DNA from: Thalassotalea profundi
Lineage (GTDB): Bacteria; Pseudomonadota; Gammaproteobacteria; Enterobacterales; Alteromonadaceae
Assembly (NCBI RefSeq): GCF_014653195.1
Contig: NZ_BNAH01000008.1
Location: forward strand, 62,001-126,000
DNA: 64,000 nt
Direction of reading: 5' to 3'
A program made the translations under genes and the position numbers. Positions 28,485 to 40,095 of the stretch are shown here, piece by piece (positions within the stretch are counted from its first letter, which is position 1; each line of letters starts with the position of its first letter). The notes beneath the pieces were generated by a model that worked only from the letters and a program-made list of their open reading frames with translations, was not told the DNA's origin and did not search any database.

Positions 28485-29456
28485 TTATACGGATCTATTA
28501 GCGGCAATATGCGCTAACGAAATTAACGCTTGTTTGTAGTCAGATGCAGGTAAAATTGAAATAGCATCTATCGCTTTATCGGCTTCTTGCTCTGCAATTT
28601 TCTGTGCATAGCGTAAGGATCCCGTTTCTTCCATTGCTGTGAGAATAGCGTCAAGGTTATCCATACCGTTACATTTTTCAATTGCTTCTTTGATTAACTT
28701 TGCTTGTTCAGCACTACCATGTTGCATCGCATAAATTAAGGGGAGTGTAGGTTTACCCTCAGATAAATCATCGCCGACATTTTTACCCATAGCTTGCGCA
28801 TCAGCTGTGTAGTCCATAATATCATCAACAAGTTGAAAAGCTGTACCGAGATATTTGCCGTAATCTATCATTGCTTCTTCAGTTTTAGAGTCGTGCTCAC
28901 CAATAACTGCGGCTAATTGAGTTGCTGCCTCAAATAATTTAGCGGTTTTACAATAAATAACCTGCATGTAACTTTCTTCAGTAGTACTGGCATCGTTACA
29001 ATTCATTAATTGCAACACTTCACCTTCGGCGACAATATTTGTAACGTCGGATAAAATATCCATTACCCGCATATTTTGCAATTTAGTCATCATTTGAAAA
29101 GAGCGGGTATAAAGAAAGTCTCCTACGAGTACACTAGCACTATTGCCAAATAAGGCATTTGCGGTTTCACGTCCTCTGCGCATATCGGATTCATCAACCA
29201 CATCATCATGCAATAGCGTTGCTGTATGAATAAATTCAATAATAGCTGCAAGGTCTATATGTTGAGTGCCTTTATAATTCAACGCTCTGGCGGCTAAGGT
29301 GGTTAACATTGGACGCATACGTTTCCCACCGGCGTTCACAATGTAAATGCCTAGTTGATTGATTAAGGCTACATCTGATTGTAGTTGGGAGTAAATAAGG
29401 TCATTAACTAATGCCATGTCTTGCTGAGCAAGTGATTGAATGTCTTTAATATCCAT
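28485..29456 (-). CDS. ispB: Octaprenyl diphosphate synthase
   Basis: From the ATG at 29456 the protein is 323 residues, the same length as E. coli IspB, and starts MDIKDIQSLAQQDM in register with it. An upstream in-frame extension to 29558 is not family-like. The first aspartate-rich motif is HDDVVDESD (83-91), and the second is DDIMD near residue 210. It makes the C40 chain (the exact length varies by species) for ubiquinone and menaquinone side chains. The gene is divergent from rplU, the conserved gammaproteobacterial arrangement. Cytoplasmic. Confidence 0.95.
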   Translation of the reverse strand: MDIKDIQSLAQQDMALVNDLIYSQLQSDVALINQLGIYIVNAGGKRMRPMLTTLAARALNYKGTQHIDLAAIIEFIHTATLLHDDVVDESDMRRGRETANALFGNSASVLVGDFLYTRSFQMMTKLQNMRVMDILSDVTNIVAEGEVLQLMNCNDASTTEESYMQVIYCKTAKLFEAATQLAAVIGEHDSKTEEAMIDYGKYLGTAFQLVDDIMDYTADAQAMGKNVGDDLSEGKPTLPLIYAMQHGSAEQAKLIKEAIEKCNGMDNLDAILTAMEETGSLRYAQKIAEQEADKAIDAISILPASDYKQALISLAHIAANRSV

Positions 29457-29585
29457 AAAGCCTAACGATGAAATATACACATATAATTGGAGGGTAAAAT
29501 TTGTAACAAAGTTTACACGATTTTTTTTGATAAAGAAGGTTTCTATTAAATGTTTCAAATATTAAATAATAAATGTTATTTGTGC

Positions 29586-29614
29586 TTGCCTTAAGTTTAT
29601 CCTTCGAGTAGAAT
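29586..29614 (+). promoter_or_regulatory. Sigma-70 promoter of rplU-rpmA
   Basis: TTGCCT (29586-29591) and TAGAAT (29609-29614) are separated by exactly 17 bases, giving a start near 29621 and a leader of about 50 nt before rplU. It is the best promoter match in the window and fits a highly expressed ribosomal operon. Confidence 0.7.
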
Positions 29615-29672
29615 TCGCGCCCTATATTTTTAAATTTATGCGTTTAATAAATGAACGCAGTACGGAGTAGCT

Positions 29673-29984
29673 ATGTACGCGGTATTCCAGAGCGGTGGTA
29701 AACAGCATCGTGTAACTGAAGGCCAAACAGTTCGTCTAGAGAAAATTGAACTTGAAGTTGGTGCGTCAGTAGAATTCGATAACGTATTAATGATCGCCGA
29801 TGGCGAGAACATCAATGTAGGTGCGCCTTACATTGCTGGTGGTAAAGTTGTGGCTGAGGTGTTAACTCAAGGTCGCGCTGATAAAGTTAAAATTGTTAAA
29901 TTTAAACGTCGTAAGCATTCACGCAAACAAGCGGGCCATCGCCAATGGTTCACTGAAGTGAAAATTACTGGTATTAACGGCTAA
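29673..29984 (+). CDS. rplU: 50S ribosomal protein L21
   Basis: At 103 residues it is the length of E. coli L21. It opens [14 protein letters not shown] and carries the basic rRNA-binding stretch [16 protein letters not shown] near residues 79-94. It binds 23S rRNA in the large subunit. It is followed after 17 bases by rpmA, with a shared terminator after rpmA. Confidence 0.98.
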   Translation: MYAVFQSGGKQHRVTEGQTVRLEKIELEVGASVEFDNVLMIADGENINVGAPYIAGGKVVAEVLTQGRADKVKIVKFKRRKHSRKQAGHRQWFTEVKITGING

Positions 29985-30001
29985 TTTAGGAGCGATTTAA
30001 A

Positions 30002-30259
30002 ATGGCACATAAGAAGGCAGCAGGTAGTACCAAAAATGGTCGTGATTCAGAAAGCAAACGTTTAGGTGTTAAGCGTTTTGGTGGTGAATCAGTATTAGCA
30101 GGTAACATTATTGTTCGTCAACGTGGTACTAAATTCCACGCGGGTAGCAACATGGGTATCGGTAAAGACCACACTTTATTCGCATTAACTGACGGTAAAG
30201 TTCAGTTTGACGTTAAAGGTGCTAAAAACCGTAAATTTGTAAGTATTGTTTCTGAATAA
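30002..30259 (+). CDS. rpmA: 50S ribosomal protein L27
   Basis: The 85-residue protein begins [16 protein letters not shown], the conserved N-terminal tail of L27 that reaches toward the peptidyl-transferase centre. It has no Firmicute-type N-terminal extension. It is preceded by TAGGAGCG, a strong ribosome-binding site, and followed by an intrinsic terminator. Confidence 0.98.
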   Translation: MAHKKAAGSTKNGRDSESKRLGVKRFGGESVLAGNIIVRQRGTKFHAGSNMGIGKDHTLFALTDGKVQFDVKGAKNRKFVSIVSE

Positions 30260-30274
30260 TAATACTACTGATTT

Positions 30275-30307
30275 GAAAAACCCTGCATTTCAGCAGGGTT
30301 TTTTTTT
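30275..30307 (+). terminator. Intrinsic terminator after rplU-rpmA
   Basis: The stem CCCTGC/GCAGGG (30280-30285 with 30292-30297), extended by A-T pairs, has a 6-base loop and runs into an unbroken T-tract to about 30307. This is a classical intrinsic terminator, 20 bases past the rpmA stop. Confidence 0.9.
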
Positions 30308-30371
30308 GGCTTATTTAAGCTATAAATAAAAAATTAATTATGGATAGTTATTGTTAGTGGTAAAAATCGCT

Positions 30372-30377
30372 TATAAT
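30372..30377 (+). promoter_or_regulatory. Probable -10 element of the obgE promoter
   Basis: A perfect TATAAT lies 39 bases before the obgE start and after the rpmA terminator. The -35 region is weak (TATTGT, 17 bases upstream). It indicates that obgE has its own promoter. Confidence 0.45.
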
Positions 30378-30409
30378 ACCAGCATAGTAATGATATTGGA
30401 GTTTGTTAA

Positions 30410-31579
<1,170 letters not shown>

Positions 31580-31595
31580 TTTTTTATTTGCTTTT

Positions 31596-31626
31596 AAAGG
31601 CGCAGTAACAATACTGCGCCTTTTTT
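31596..31626 (+). terminator. Intrinsic terminator after obgE
   Basis: GGCGCAGTA (31599-31607) pairs perfectly with TACTGCGCC (31612-31620) around a 4-base loop, followed by six T residues. It separates obgE from folA. Confidence 0.92.
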
Positions 31627-31694
31627 GTTTAAGCGTACAGTGTTATCCCTTACACTATTGTTATTCGTTAACTTATTTGGAGCAGTGAGTTGTA

Positions 31695-32186
31695 ATGACT
31701 ATTCTCTCAATGATTGTTGCACATGCAGATAATCGTATTATTGGCAAAGACAATACCATGCCATGGCATTTACCAGCAGACCTTGCTTACTTTAAAAAAA
31801 TAACCTTAGGTAAGCCCGTTATTATGGGACGTAAAACCTTTGAGTCTATTGGTCGTCCATTACCAGGTAGGCAGAATATTGTTATTTCGCGAGATGAAAG
31901 TTATCACGCAGATGGTGTTAAAACTGTGACTTCCGTTGAGCAAGCGCTCGAAGCGGCAGGTAAAGTGGAAGAGGTGATGGTTATCGGTGGCGGGGCTATT
32001 TATGCACATTGTTTGCCTTCGGCAGATCGTTTATATATTACTCATATTAAAGGCTCTATCGATGGTGATACCCAGTTTCCAGAGTATGATACGGGTAATC
32101 ATTGGAAAAAAGTAAGTTGTGATCATTATCAAGCAGATGACAAAAATAGTTATGATCTAGGTTTTTGTGTTTATCACCGAGTTTAA
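31695..32186 (+). CDS. folA: Dihydrofolate reductase
   Basis: This 163-residue enzyme has the DHFR landmarks: an N-terminal DNRIIGKDNTMPWHLPADL with the catalytic Asp in the ADLAYF stretch, then GRKTFESIGRPLPGR for NADPH binding, and VIGGGAIYAHCLP. It reduces dihydrofolate to tetrahydrofolate in the cytoplasm. It has a good ribosome-binding site (TTGGAGCAG) upstream. A radical SAM gene follows after 24 bases and may share the transcript. Confidence 0.96.
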   Translation: MTILSMIVAHADNRIIGKDNTMPWHLPADLAYFKKITLGKPVIMGRKTFESIGRPLPGRQNIVISRDESYHADGVKTVTSVEQALEAAGKVEEVMVIGGGAIYAHCLPSADRLYITHIKGSIDGDTQFPEYDTGNHWKKVSCDHYQADDKNSYDLGFCVYHRV

Positions 32187-32210
32187 GTGAGTATTTAATA
32201 GGCATATCTT

Positions 32211-33101
32211 ATGTATCCGTTAAGTTATATTGAACCTGTTTTTAGACCACCGAGTGAGTGGAAAAGTTTAATTTTACAAGTCACTAATGGCTGTTCATGG
32301 AATAAGTGTACTTTTTGTGAAATGTATACTAGCGAGCCTAAAAATTTTCGTCCGAAAAAGTTAGAATTAATCGAACAGGAAATTGTTGAAGTTGCTTCGT
32401 CAAACTTACCTGTTGGGCGTGTTTTCTTAGCCGATGGTGATGCCATGATGTTACCGTTTGAGCGCTTAAAAGCGATCCTACTTTTAATTAAGCAATACTT
32501 TCCCCAAGTAACACGAGTGTCGAGTTATTGTTTACCTCGTAATTTAAAAAATAAAACCGTTGAGCAATTGTCGGAGCTACAGCGACTAGGTTTAAAATTA
32601 CTTTATGTAGGTTGTGAGAGTGGTGATAACGAGGTTCTTGGTTTTATAAATAAGGGTGAAACGTTTGATAGTTCTGTCGTGGCATTAAAAAAAGTTAAAG
32701 CTGCTGGAATTAAAAGCTCTGTAATGATCCTTAATGGCTTAGGCGGTTCAAAGTATTCTCAGCAACATGCTATTAACTCTGCCAAATTAATGAACCTATG
32801 TCAGCCTGAATACTTATCTACATTAGTTGTGTCTTTTCCCTTAGGTCAAGAGCGGTTTGAACAAGGGTTTAATGATGATTTTATCCCGTTAAATCAACAT
32901 GAATTATTTCAAGAAATGAAAATACTACTTGAGCATCTATCACTAGAAAAAACAATATTTCGTTCTGATCATGCCTCTAATTATTTGGTATTGAAAGGAG
33001 TGTTAGGACAAGATAAAGCAAACCTGCTTGCACAGGTTAATACAGCTTTATCATCTCCTGAGCGAATGCCTTTAAGGCAAGAATGGCAACGTGGTTTATA
33101 A
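32211..33101 (+). CDS. Radical SAM protein with Cx4Cx2C cluster motif
   Basis: This 296-residue protein carries Cys28, Cys33 and Cys36 in NGCSWNKCTFCEMY, so the 4Fe-4S motif is Cx4Cx2C rather than the usual Cx3Cx2C. Downstream are GDAMMLPFE (binding the SAM amino group) and YVGCESGDNEVL, typical of the Elp3/MiaB-like barrel. COG1032-type proteins show similar WNxCTFC motifs. There is no B12 or TRAM domain. The function is unknown. It follows folA closely and precedes a DUF2750 gene. Cytoplasmic. Confidence 0.85.
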   Translation: MYPLSYIEPVFRPPSEWKSLILQVTNGCSWNKCTFCEMYTSEPKNFRPKKLELIEQEIVEVASSNLPVGRVFLADGDAMMLPFERLKAILLLIKQYFPQVTRVSSYCLPRNLKNKTVEQLSELQRLGLKLLYVGCESGDNEVLGFINKGETFDSSVVALKKVKAAGIKSSVMILNGLGGSKYSQQHAINSAKLMNLCQPEYLSTLVVSFPLGQERFEQGFNDDFIPLNQHELFQEMKILLEHLSLEKTIFRSDHASNYLVLKGVLGQDKANLLAQVNTALSSPERMPLRQEWQRGL

Positions 33102-33149
33102 TTACATGTGCTGGAACAGATACTTTCTATAACTAACGAGAACCTTATT

Positions 33150-33512
33150 ATGAGCCAAACAAATACCACTCTTTCTGCTTTTTTAGCCGAATGTCAGACA
33201 TCACAAACGTTATGGGCATTACAAGATAAAGCGAGTGAAGATTGGGTTGTACTCGACTCTATAAATTTTGAAGACAGTGAAGTTATGCCTTTATGGTCTA
33301 GTAAATCATTAGCGCAAGCTCACTGTATCGATGAGTGGGCAAACTATATTCCATGTGAAATCAGCTTGGCAGATTGGTTTGAGTTTTGGGTTGAAGATTT
33401 AAACGAAGATAATGTCATCGTTGGAGTTGACTGGCAAAATGACGATGAATTTTTAGAAATGGAGCTAGCTGACTTTACTCAAGCTCTGGCTGAAATTGAA
33501 TCGTTTAAATAA
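33150..33512 (+). CDS. DUF2750-family protein
   Basis: The ATG at 33150 gives 120 residues starting MSQTNTTLSAF. An in-frame upstream start at 33108 is less likely, because an ACGAGAACC ribosome-binding-site-like sequence sits just before 33150. The protein is acidic and tryptophan-rich, with the DUF2750 pattern of WALQD..., PLWSSKSLAQ and LADWFEFWVEDL. Its function is not known. It ends in front of a strong bidirectional terminator. Confidence 0.8.
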   Translation: MSQTNTTLSAFLAECQTSQTLWALQDKASEDWVVLDSINFEDSEVMPLWSSKSLAQAHCIDEWANYIPCEISLADWFEFWVEDLNEDNVIVGVDWQNDDEFLEMELADFTQALAEIESFK

Positions 33513-33552
33513 TTGCTATATTGATGATTATTAAGTTTTTTGACTATAAAAT

Positions 33553-33580
33553 AAAAAAACGCCTTTCGGCGTTTTTTTTT
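33553..33580. terminator. Bidirectional intrinsic terminator
   Basis: AAAAAACGCC (33554-33563), loop TTTC, GGCGTTTTTT (33568-33577), with extra T residues on the plus side and A residues on the other. It ends both the DUF2750 transcript and the convergent chemoreceptor transcript. Confidence 0.93.
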
Positions 33581-33594
33581 GGTTTTATACTTAT

Positions 33595-35622
33595 TTAAAG
33601 TTTAAATTCTCTTACAGAAGATTGTAACTCTTCGGCTAAGCGAGCAACTTCACTGCTTGATTCAGCTGTTTGCTGTGAACCAGCTGTTGTTTGTTCCGCA
33701 ATCGCCACAATGGATTCTAAGTTTTCACTAATTTCATGTGCAACCACACTTTGCTCTTCAGCTGCTGTTGCTATTTGAGAACTACGGTCAAATGCTTCAT
33801 GCACTGCATGAGTGATTGTTTCTAATGCCGCTGTAGCTTCATCACTTTGGGCAACACAGTCTGCAGCTTGTCGTTTACCTGTTTCCATTACTGCAACAGC
33901 TTTATTAGCACCAGTTTGTAGTACTTCAATCATATCTCGAATTTCTTGGGTAGATTGTTGAGTTCTGCTGGCAAGTGTTCTCACCTCATCTGCAACAACA
34001 GCAAAACCACGACCATGTTCACCAGCACGTGCAGCCTCTATTGCAGCATTTAAAGCAAGCAGGTTAGTTTGGTCGGCAATGCTGCGAATTACATCCAAAA
34101 TACCACCAATAGATGCACTATCTTGTTCAAGCTTATTAATAACAATAGATGCTTCATCAACTTCTCGTGCTAATAATTCAATAGTTGATTTGTTGCGTTC
34201 AGAAATAACTTTAACGCGCTCTGCTTCATCGTCTGCTTGCTTAATTTCACCTAACGCATCATTAGCGCCAGATAGAACACTTTGTGCCGTACTGCTCATT
34301 TCAGTAGTTGCAGAAGCTGCTTGTTCAACTTGCGTACGTTGCTCTTCAATAGCGGTTGTGCTTTGTGCTGTCACTGCTGATGTTTGTTCTGCGGCAGTTG
34401 CAAGTTGACTTGAACGGCTAACAATACCATGAATTAATGAGCGTAAGCTGTCTATTAAGGTATTACAATTACGTGACAGTGTTGCAAACTCATCTTTACC
34501 ACTGTCATCTAATTTTCTTGATAAGTCACCAGAAGCAACAACATTAAGCATTTCATTTACTCGGCTTAATGGACGGGTAATACTAATTAATGTCGCCCAA
34601 GCAATTACAACGGCTAAAGCTATTGAAATAAGTAATATAATAATGGTTTGCGTTGTACCACTAGCGACTCTGCTTTGTACTAATTCACTGGTTTCATTAG
34701 TCGTGATATTTGCCATATCAACTTGCTTAGAAAGGAGTTCTTTTGCATGGTTAATATCAGCTTCAGAAGCCGCTAAACTCACTTTTGCGTTTTCTAATGC
34801 AGTTAATTGTGATTTTTTATAACGATAAATTCCATTTTCACTTGTTATAGATTCTTCGATTTGAGCCATAATAACATTGAATTCATTTGCAATGTCATCA
34901 GCGCCATTATTAATTAATTCATTAATAATTTCTTTAGATGCTCTGGTTACTTCCTCGTGAACTCGGCCTATTTCGCTTTCAATAAGTTCAACAGATGAAG
35001 GGTTTATGTTATCTCTATATTCAAAACCTGAAGAAACTAAACTATTAAATGATGTTTCAATAGATTCGCCTAACGATAAAGCGCGTTGAAGTTTCGTATC
35101 CGCTAAATCGTGGTCAGCTAAGTCAAGCATGAGTGTAGCAGCATCATCTGCTTTTTCTTCTAGTATATCAATAGCTGAAATCAGGTTGAGTTTACTGTTG
35201 ATACTGTTTGTTCTATTTTCAAAAACTTGTTCGATATCTTTTTCAATTGATGCGTAAACCTCATCAACTTTTTTTAGGTTGTTCAACAGGTTTTTTTCTG
35301 CTTGTACAACAACGGTTAAATCTTTTAAACCAGAGGTGAAACTTGTTTGAAACTCTTTATACGACTCTTTATTTTTATTAAGTTCAACTAATTCAGTTTG
35401 ATAAAAAGCTCTAAGAGTTAGCCCACCGATAGCAAATAAATCGCTAGCAAGTAAGTTACTTCCTTTTAATGTGGGGATCGCTAGTTCATTCTGAGTTGAT
35501 GTGGCTTTTTCTATCGTATTTAAATTGACATACGACATTACACTTGATAACACAAGTAAAATTGAAATAATGGCGAAGCCGCCAATAATTTTCATTGCTA
35601 CCGTTAGGTTCATTAAGCTCAC
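33595..35622 (-). CDS. Methyl-accepting chemotaxis protein, long periplasmic helical sensor
   Basis: This 675-residue transducer has membrane helix 1 at about residues 10-30. A long, mostly helical periplasmic region of nearly 300 residues follows, then helix 2 at about 325-346. HAMP and the methyl-accepting coiled coil come next. The conserved tip ([18 protein letters not shown]) lies near residues 515-534. The sensor looks like a double four-helix bundle (HBM-like) rather than Cache; the ligand is unknown. No CheR pentapeptide is visible. GGTGAG precedes the ATG. Inner membrane. Confidence 0.95.
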   Translation of the reverse strand: MSLMNLTVAMKIIGGFAIISILLVLSSVMSYVNLNTIEKATSTQNELAIPTLKGSNLLASDLFAIGGLTLRAFYQTELVELNKNKESYKEFQTSFTSGLKDLTVVVQAEKNLLNNLKKVDEVYASIEKDIEQVFENRTNSINSKLNLISAIDILEEKADDAATLMLDLADHDLADTKLQRALSLGESIETSFNSLVSSGFEYRDNINPSSVELIESEIGRVHEEVTRASKEIINELINNGADDIANEFNVIMAQIEESITSENGIYRYKKSQLTALENAKVSLAASEADINHAKELLSKQVDMANITTNETSELVQSRVASGTTQTIIILLISIALAVVIAWATLISITRPLSRVNEMLNVVASGDLSRKLDDSGKDEFATLSRNCNTLIDSLRSLIHGIVSRSSQLATAAEQTSAVTAQSTTAIEEQRTQVEQAASATTEMSSTAQSVLSGANDALGEIKQADDEAERVKVISERNKSTIELLAREVDEASIVINKLEQDSASIGGILDVIRSIADQTNLLALNAAIEAARAGEHGRGFAVVADEVRTLASRTQQSTQEIRDMIEVLQTGANKAVAVMETGKRQAADCVAQSDEATAALETITHAVHEAFDRSSQIATAAEEQSVVAHEISENLESIVAIAEQTTAGSQQTAESSSEVARLAEELQSSVREFKL

Positions 35623-35750
35623 CTTATTATGTACGTTAGTGAATATACAATTTTCGTATATTTATAATTTTTATTAATTAACTTTAAATCATAATGAGTA
35701 ATATTTCACCCCTATTATGTATAAATCATATAAATTATTTTTTGATCTAA

Positions 35751-36572
35751 TTAATTGTTTTTTATATTAATCGCATTCTGAGCATATAACTGGCGAGTTT
35801 CCCAATGGAGTAATGTTAAATGTTGCCCCCAAACACAGCCAGTATCGAGCGCAAAAGCATTTTTATGGGTAAAGTCACCTTGTAACGCTGCCCAATGACC
35901 AAAAATCCAGTAACATTGCTCAAGAGATTTAGATAAATGGAACCAAGGGATAATATTTTTGGGAGCTTTATTGGGTGGAACTTTGTAATTAAATTCCAAT
36001 GAACCATCTGAAAAACAGTATCTCATACGAGTAAAAGCATTAATGGTATAGCGAAATTTTTGTTCATCTGTAATTGCGTCAACCCAAGAATTAGGTTGCT
36101 CCCCATACATTTTTTTTAACCATAAATTTCGTTCTGATGAACGCAATTTTTTTTGTGCGAGACGTGCTTGTTTTTCAGCTGTGACAATTGACCATTGTGG
36201 GCTTATGCCAGCATGTGACATATAAACATTTTCATTAGGTAACTTTCTTAATAAAGGTGTTTTGATAAGCCAATCAGCGATTTTATCAATATTAGGACTT
36301 GCGAGTAATTCGGTTAACTTATCTTGTTTCTTGACTTTTTTGTGACCAGCAATAATTGCTAGTAAATGTAAGTCGTGATTACCTAAAACAGCTTTAACGC
36401 ATTCACCTAACGACATTAAATATTCAATAGTTGCAAGTGAATCAGGCCCTCTAGCCACCATATCACCTGCAACCCATAATTGGTCATGTTTTTTATTAAA
36501 ATTGACTTGGCTTAGCAAGGCAATAAGCTCTTGATAACAACCTTGGATATCACCGACAAAATAAGTCGCCAT
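35751..36572 (-). CDS. apaH: Symmetrical bis(5'-nucleosyl)-tetraphosphatase
   Basis: The 273-residue metallophosphatase starts MATYFVGDIQGCYQELIALL with the GDIQGC metal-binding motif. VAGDMVARGPDS and VLGNHDLHLLA follow, the three blocks of the PPP/ApaH family. It hydrolyses Ap4A to two ADP and also decaps Np4-capped RNA. It is the last gene of the lptD-surA-pdxA-rsmA-apaG-apaH string, 3 bases after apaG, as in E. coli (280 aa). Confidence 0.96.
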   Translation of the reverse strand: MATYFVGDIQGCYQELIALLSQVNFNKKHDQLWVAGDMVARGPDSLATIEYLMSLGECVKAVLGNHDLHLLAIIAGHKKVKKQDKLTELLASPNIDKIADWLIKTPLLRKLPNENVYMSHAGISPQWSIVTAEKQARLAQKKLRSSERNLWLKKMYGEQPNSWVDAITDEQKFRYTINAFTRMRYCFSDGSLEFNYKVPPNKAPKNIIPWFHLSKSLEQCYWIFGHWAALQGDFTHKNAFALDTGCVWGQHLTLLHWETRQLYAQNAINIKNN

Positions 36573-36575
36573 CTT

Positions 36576-36968
36576 TTAATTAACGCAGTATGGTTGAGCT
36601 AATTGAAATATAGGAATGCTAACGCGAAATGAGTCATTCTTCTGAGTATGCATATTATAGTGGCCTTGCATGGTGCCAAAAGGAGTGTTTAAGTGACAAC
36701 CACTGCTATATTGGTAGTGCCCCTTTGGTGGGATCACGGGTTGTTTACCTATAACCCCATCACCAGCGACTTCCATTTCTTTTCCTTCACCGTCGGTAAT
36801 TAGCCAATACCTAGAAATGAGTTTTACAGCTTGGTCGCTTTTATTTTCAATGTTTACTGTATAACTAAAAACAAAAAGAGGGGTTCCTTGCTCAGTGAGT
36901 TTAGTGACAAACTCGCTATTTACAGAGACTTGAATTTTATTGGTTAGAGATTCTAGCTCAGCAGTCAT
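36576..36968 (-). CDS. apaG: ApaG domain protein
   Basis: At 130 residues it matches ApaG (125 aa in E. coli), a fibronectin-III-like fold, with RYWLITDGEG, GVIGKQPVIPP and FGTMQGHYNM conserved. The biochemical role is not settled. Its start codon overlaps the rsmA stop by one base (TAATG), which indicates translational coupling. Confidence 0.95.
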   Translation of the reverse strand: MTAELESLTNKIQVSVNSEFVTKLTEQGTPLFVFSYTVNIENKSDQAVKLISRYWLITDGEGKEMEVAGDGVIGKQPVIPPKGHYQYSSGCHLNTPFGTMQGHYNMHTQKNDSFRVSIPIFQLAQPYCVN

Positions 36969-37786
36969 TAGTCTGATTCTACAGGTGGGTTATCAGTAAT
37001 AAAGTTAGCAAGTTTGATGAAATCTTCTAACGTTAAATTTTCAGGGCGAATGCTAGGGTCGATCTTTAACGACTCTAATTGCTCAGCACTTATTAGTTTT
37101 TTAAAACTATTTCTAATAGTTTTTCGACGCTGATTGAACGCAGCTAAACAAACGCGATTGAGAGATGATAGTTCCTTCACTGGATTTTTAATGGTTTTGT
37201 GAGGAATTAATCTTACGATAGCCGAATCCACTTTAGGTGGCGGGGTAAATGCTTCAGGACCAATTTCCATGACTGGTATTACTTGACACTGATATTGCGT
37301 CATAATAGATAAACGCCCATAAGATTTACGATCAGGTCCTGATGCCATACGCTCAACAACTTCTTTCTGCAACATAAAGTGCATGTCTTTTACTTGCGCT
37401 TTAAATGTAAGTAAATGAAAAATTAAAGGCGTTGAAATATTATAAGGCAAGTTACCAAAAATACGTAAGGGACGCTCTGGTGTAGCTAACTTTGCAAAGT
37501 CAAACTTTAATGCGTCTTGTTCATATATAGTAAGCTTTGGCGCTAAAAACGGGTGATGCTTTAATCGATGAGCTAAGTCTCTGTCTAATTCTACCACAGA
37601 CAGTTGGCCCGCACGTTCAATAACAGGTTCGGTTAGTGCGCCAAGGCCTGGACCAATTTCAATCAAGTTTTCATTTGGTTCAGGATTGATTGCATCGACT
37701 ATTTTACTAATGATAGCATCATTATTAAGAAAGTTTTGACCAAATCTTTTTTTTGCTTGATGGCCTAAATGGACATTTTTTTTCAT
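36968..37786 (-). CDS. rsmA: 16S rRNA (adenine1518/1519-N6)-dimethyltransferase
   Basis: This 272-residue KsgA homologue has the SAM-binding motif [11 protein letters not shown], the catalytic NLPYN, and RKRFGQNF-type N-terminal residues. It dimethylates two adjacent adenines at the 3' end of 16S rRNA during 30S assembly. It lies in the conserved operon between pdxA (10 bases upstream) and apaG (1-base overlap). Cytoplasmic. Confidence 0.97.
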   Translation of the reverse strand: MKKNVHLGHQAKKRFGQNFLNNDAIISKIVDAINPEPNENLIEIGPGLGALTEPVIERAGQLSVVELDRDLAHRLKHHPFLAPKLTIYEQDALKFDFAKLATPERPLRIFGNLPYNISTPLIFHLLTFKAQVKDMHFMLQKEVVERMASGPDRKSYGRLSIMTQYQCQVIPVMEIGPEAFTPPPKVDSAIVRLIPHKTIKNPVKELSSLNRVCLAAFNQRRKTIRNSFKKLISAEQLESLKIDPSIRPENLTLEDFIKLANFITDNPPVESD

Positions 37787-37796
37787 TTTTAATGAC

Positions 37797-38780
37797 TTAA
37801 TTTTGGTTGTTAGCTAAGGCAATAGCGGTGTTGATTGCTTCATAAAAACTACCAGGATCGGCACCTTTTTTGCCTGCGAGCTCTAATGCTGTGCCGTGAT
37901 CAACAGAGGTTCTAATAAAAGGCAGACCAAGAGTTATGTTTACTGACTTTCCAAAACCTTTATATTTTAATACGGGTAAACCTTGATCGTGAAACATACT
38001 TAAAATGGCATCTGCCTGATTTAGGTATTTTTCTTGAAAAATAGTGTCAGCAGGTAGAGGACCAATTAATTTCATACCTTCTGCTCTTAACTCATCTAAA
38101 GCAGGGATCACAACTTCAATTTCTTCACGCCCTAAATGACCATCTTCTCCAGCATGGGGGTTTATGCCACAAACATATATTTTAGGTTCTGGAATGCCAA
38201 ACTTTTCAATTAGATCTTTATTTAATATTCTGGTAACTTTTTGTAGGCGCTCGCGCGTTATCGCTTTGGAAACATAAGCAAGTGGAATGTGAGTAGTGAC
38301 TAAAGCAACGCGTAAACCTTCAGTAGCTAGCATCATAACCACATCTGAACAGTTGGCTTGGTGAGCAAAATATTCAGTATGACCACTAAATGGAATTCCG
38401 GCTTTATTGATTAAACCTTTATGAACAGGGCCTGTAACAACAGCGTCAAACTCACCTGTTATATTTTTTTCGCAGGCTAAACGTAAACTTTCAACAACAT
38501 AGTGTCCATTTTCAGGGTTAAGTTCACCAGGTATACAAGGTGCATTTAATTCTAATGGTATGATAGTGAGAGTACCTGCCGCTTGAGGTGTAGCAGCTTC
38601 ACTTTCATTGTAATTAGCTAATGCCAACGGTAAACCTAATTGCTGGGCACGTTCCTTTAATAAGGAGGGAGAGGCAACAACAACAATTTGTACAGGCCAT
38701 GCTTTTTGAGCGATTGCAATTACAAGATCTGGACCAATACCCGCTGGTTCACCAGGGGTAATTACAATGCGTTTAGTCAT
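37797..38780 (-). CDS. pdxA: 4-hydroxythreonine-4-phosphate dehydrogenase
   Basis: This 327-residue NAD-dependent enzyme of DXP-dependent vitamin B6 synthesis has the PdxA start [13 protein letters not shown], the metal-site region [22 protein letters not shown], and the closing [12 protein letters not shown]. It begins 2 bases after the surA stop, so it is co-translated in the lptD operon. The family length is about 329. Confidence 0.97.
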   Translation of the reverse strand: MTKRIVITPGEPAGIGPDLVIAIAQKAWPVQIVVVASPSLLKERAQQLGLPLALANYNESEAATPQAAGTLTIIPLELNAPCIPGELNPENGHYVVESLRLACEKNITGEFDAVVTGPVHKGLINKAGIPFSGHTEYFAHQANCSDVVMMLATEGLRVALVTTHIPLAYVSKAITRERLQKVTRILNKDLIEKFGIPEPKIYVCGINPHAGEDGHLGREEIEVVIPALDELRAEGMKLIGPLPADTIFQEKYLNQADAILSMFHDQGLPVLKYKGFGKSVNITLGLPFIRTSVDHGTALELAGKKGADPGSFYEAINTAIALANNQN

Positions 38781-38782
38781 AA

Positions 38783-40075
38783 TTAGTTACTCGGTTCAAA
38801 AACTTCGATATAAGCTTCGTCGCGTAATTCTTTAATCCAACGAGTGCTTTCCATACCAAACTTACGTTGGTATAGCATTTGGTAAGCTTTATTCTCATTC
38901 ATTTGTTTTGTAGCATCTAGAGTTCGACGGCCAGTAAGTTGAGCTAAGTGCCAACCAAACGAAGATCTAAAAGGTTTTTGTATTTCATCAACTTTTAAAC
39001 TAGCGAGGGCATCTTTAAAAGCAGGATCATAAATACTAGGATCTGCCCAGCCTAAATCACCGCCTTTTACTGAAGTCGGTCCTTCTGAGTGCTCTTTAGC
39101 AAGTTCAGCAAAGTCAGCTTCACCAGCGATAATTTGCTCTCTAAAATCTTGAAGCATTGCTTCAGCTTTAGCTTCGCTTAAAATAATCGAAGGCTTAATA
39201 AGAATATGGCGAGCTCTTACTTCTTCTACCTCAACCACTTGACGACCACGAATATCTTTAACTTTTACGATACTAAAACCTAGTCCTGTTCGGATAGGGC
39301 CGATAATAGCGCCTTTTTCTTTACCTTCTATAATTTCAGAAAATAGTGTTGGCATTTCATTAATATTTTTCCAGCCCCAATCACCACCTTCTAATGCTTT
39401 ATCTCCACCAGATGATGCGATAGCTATTTTTGCAAAATCACTGCCATTGTTAAGTAATTCTATTACTTTTTGCGCTCTATCCCTAGCGGCTGTCATATCT
39501 TCTTGTGTTGGCTCAGGTGGAAACTCAATTAATATATGACCTAAATGATATTCAACATCATTATTAGTTTGCTCTTTCATCGCGCTAAGTAAGTTAGATA
39601 CTTCTTGAGGCGAAATGTAAATGCGGCGACGAAGGCTACCTCGTTTGACCTCACCTGTGATTAACTCGGTACGAATTGACTCACGAAACTTGTCATATTG
39701 AACACCATCGGCTTCAATGGTAGTTCGAAACTGTTCTAATGATAAGTTATTTTCCTGCGCCATACTTGTTAAAGTTGAGTCAAGTTGTGCATCGCTGATT
39801 TGAATCCCCATACGTTCGCCAATTTGTACCATTAATGCGTCATTAATAAGTTTATCCATAACTTGTACACGTAGAGCTGCATCTGAGGGTAAGTCTTGAT
39901 TACTTTTAGCTGATTGATTTTTAACTGTTTGTATTAAGTCCCTTACTTCTGATTCTAATACAACACCTGAGTTGACTATAGCAGCAACTTTATCAATAAC
40001 GACTTCTTGTGCAGAGGTTATTGCGCTAGTACAAAGTAAAAAAGCGCAGCTAATTAATTTTAATTTATTTTTCAT
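38783..40075 (-). CDS. surA: Periplasmic peptidyl-prolyl isomerase/chaperone SurA
   Basis: This 430-residue protein has a signal peptide (cleavage after about residue 22, ITSA). An N-terminal chaperone domain ([14 protein letters not shown]) is followed by two parvulin domains at about 170-270 and 280-385, each with a GGDWGW/GGDLGW motif, and a short C-terminal helix. SurA escorts unfolded outer-membrane proteins, including LptD encoded just upstream, across the periplasm. The family length is 428. Confidence 0.97.
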   Translation of the reverse strand: MKNKLKLISCAFLLCTSAITSAQEVVIDKVAAIVNSGVVLESEVRDLIQTVKNQSAKSNQDLPSDAALRVQVMDKLINDALMVQIGERMGIQISDAQLDSTLTSMAQENNLSLEQFRTTIEADGVQYDKFRESIRTELITGEVKRGSLRRRIYISPQEVSNLLSAMKEQTNNDVEYHLGHILIEFPPEPTQEDMTAARDRAQKVIELLNNGSDFAKIAIASSGGDKALEGGDWGWKNINEMPTLFSEIIEGKEKGAIIGPIRTGLGFSIVKVKDIRGRQVVEVEEVRARHILIKPSIILSEAKAEAMLQDFREQIIAGEADFAELAKEHSEGPTSVKGGDLGWADPSIYDPAFKDALASLKVDEIQKPFRSSFGWHLAQLTGRRTLDATKQMNENKAYQMLYQRKFGMESTRWIKELRDEAYIEVFEPSN

Positions 40076-40095
40076 GTAGGTAAATTTTCTTTAAT

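Noticed and set aside
29457..29558. N-terminal extension of ispB by 34 codons
   Set aside because: From 29456 the protein matches IspB length and N terminus; the extension overlaps the promoter side and is not family-like.
34079..34408. 109-codon plus-strand frame inside the second chemoreceptor gene
   Set aside because: It is antisense to the conserved signalling domain; its Ser/Ala-rich composition is what the complement of such coiled-coil codons gives.
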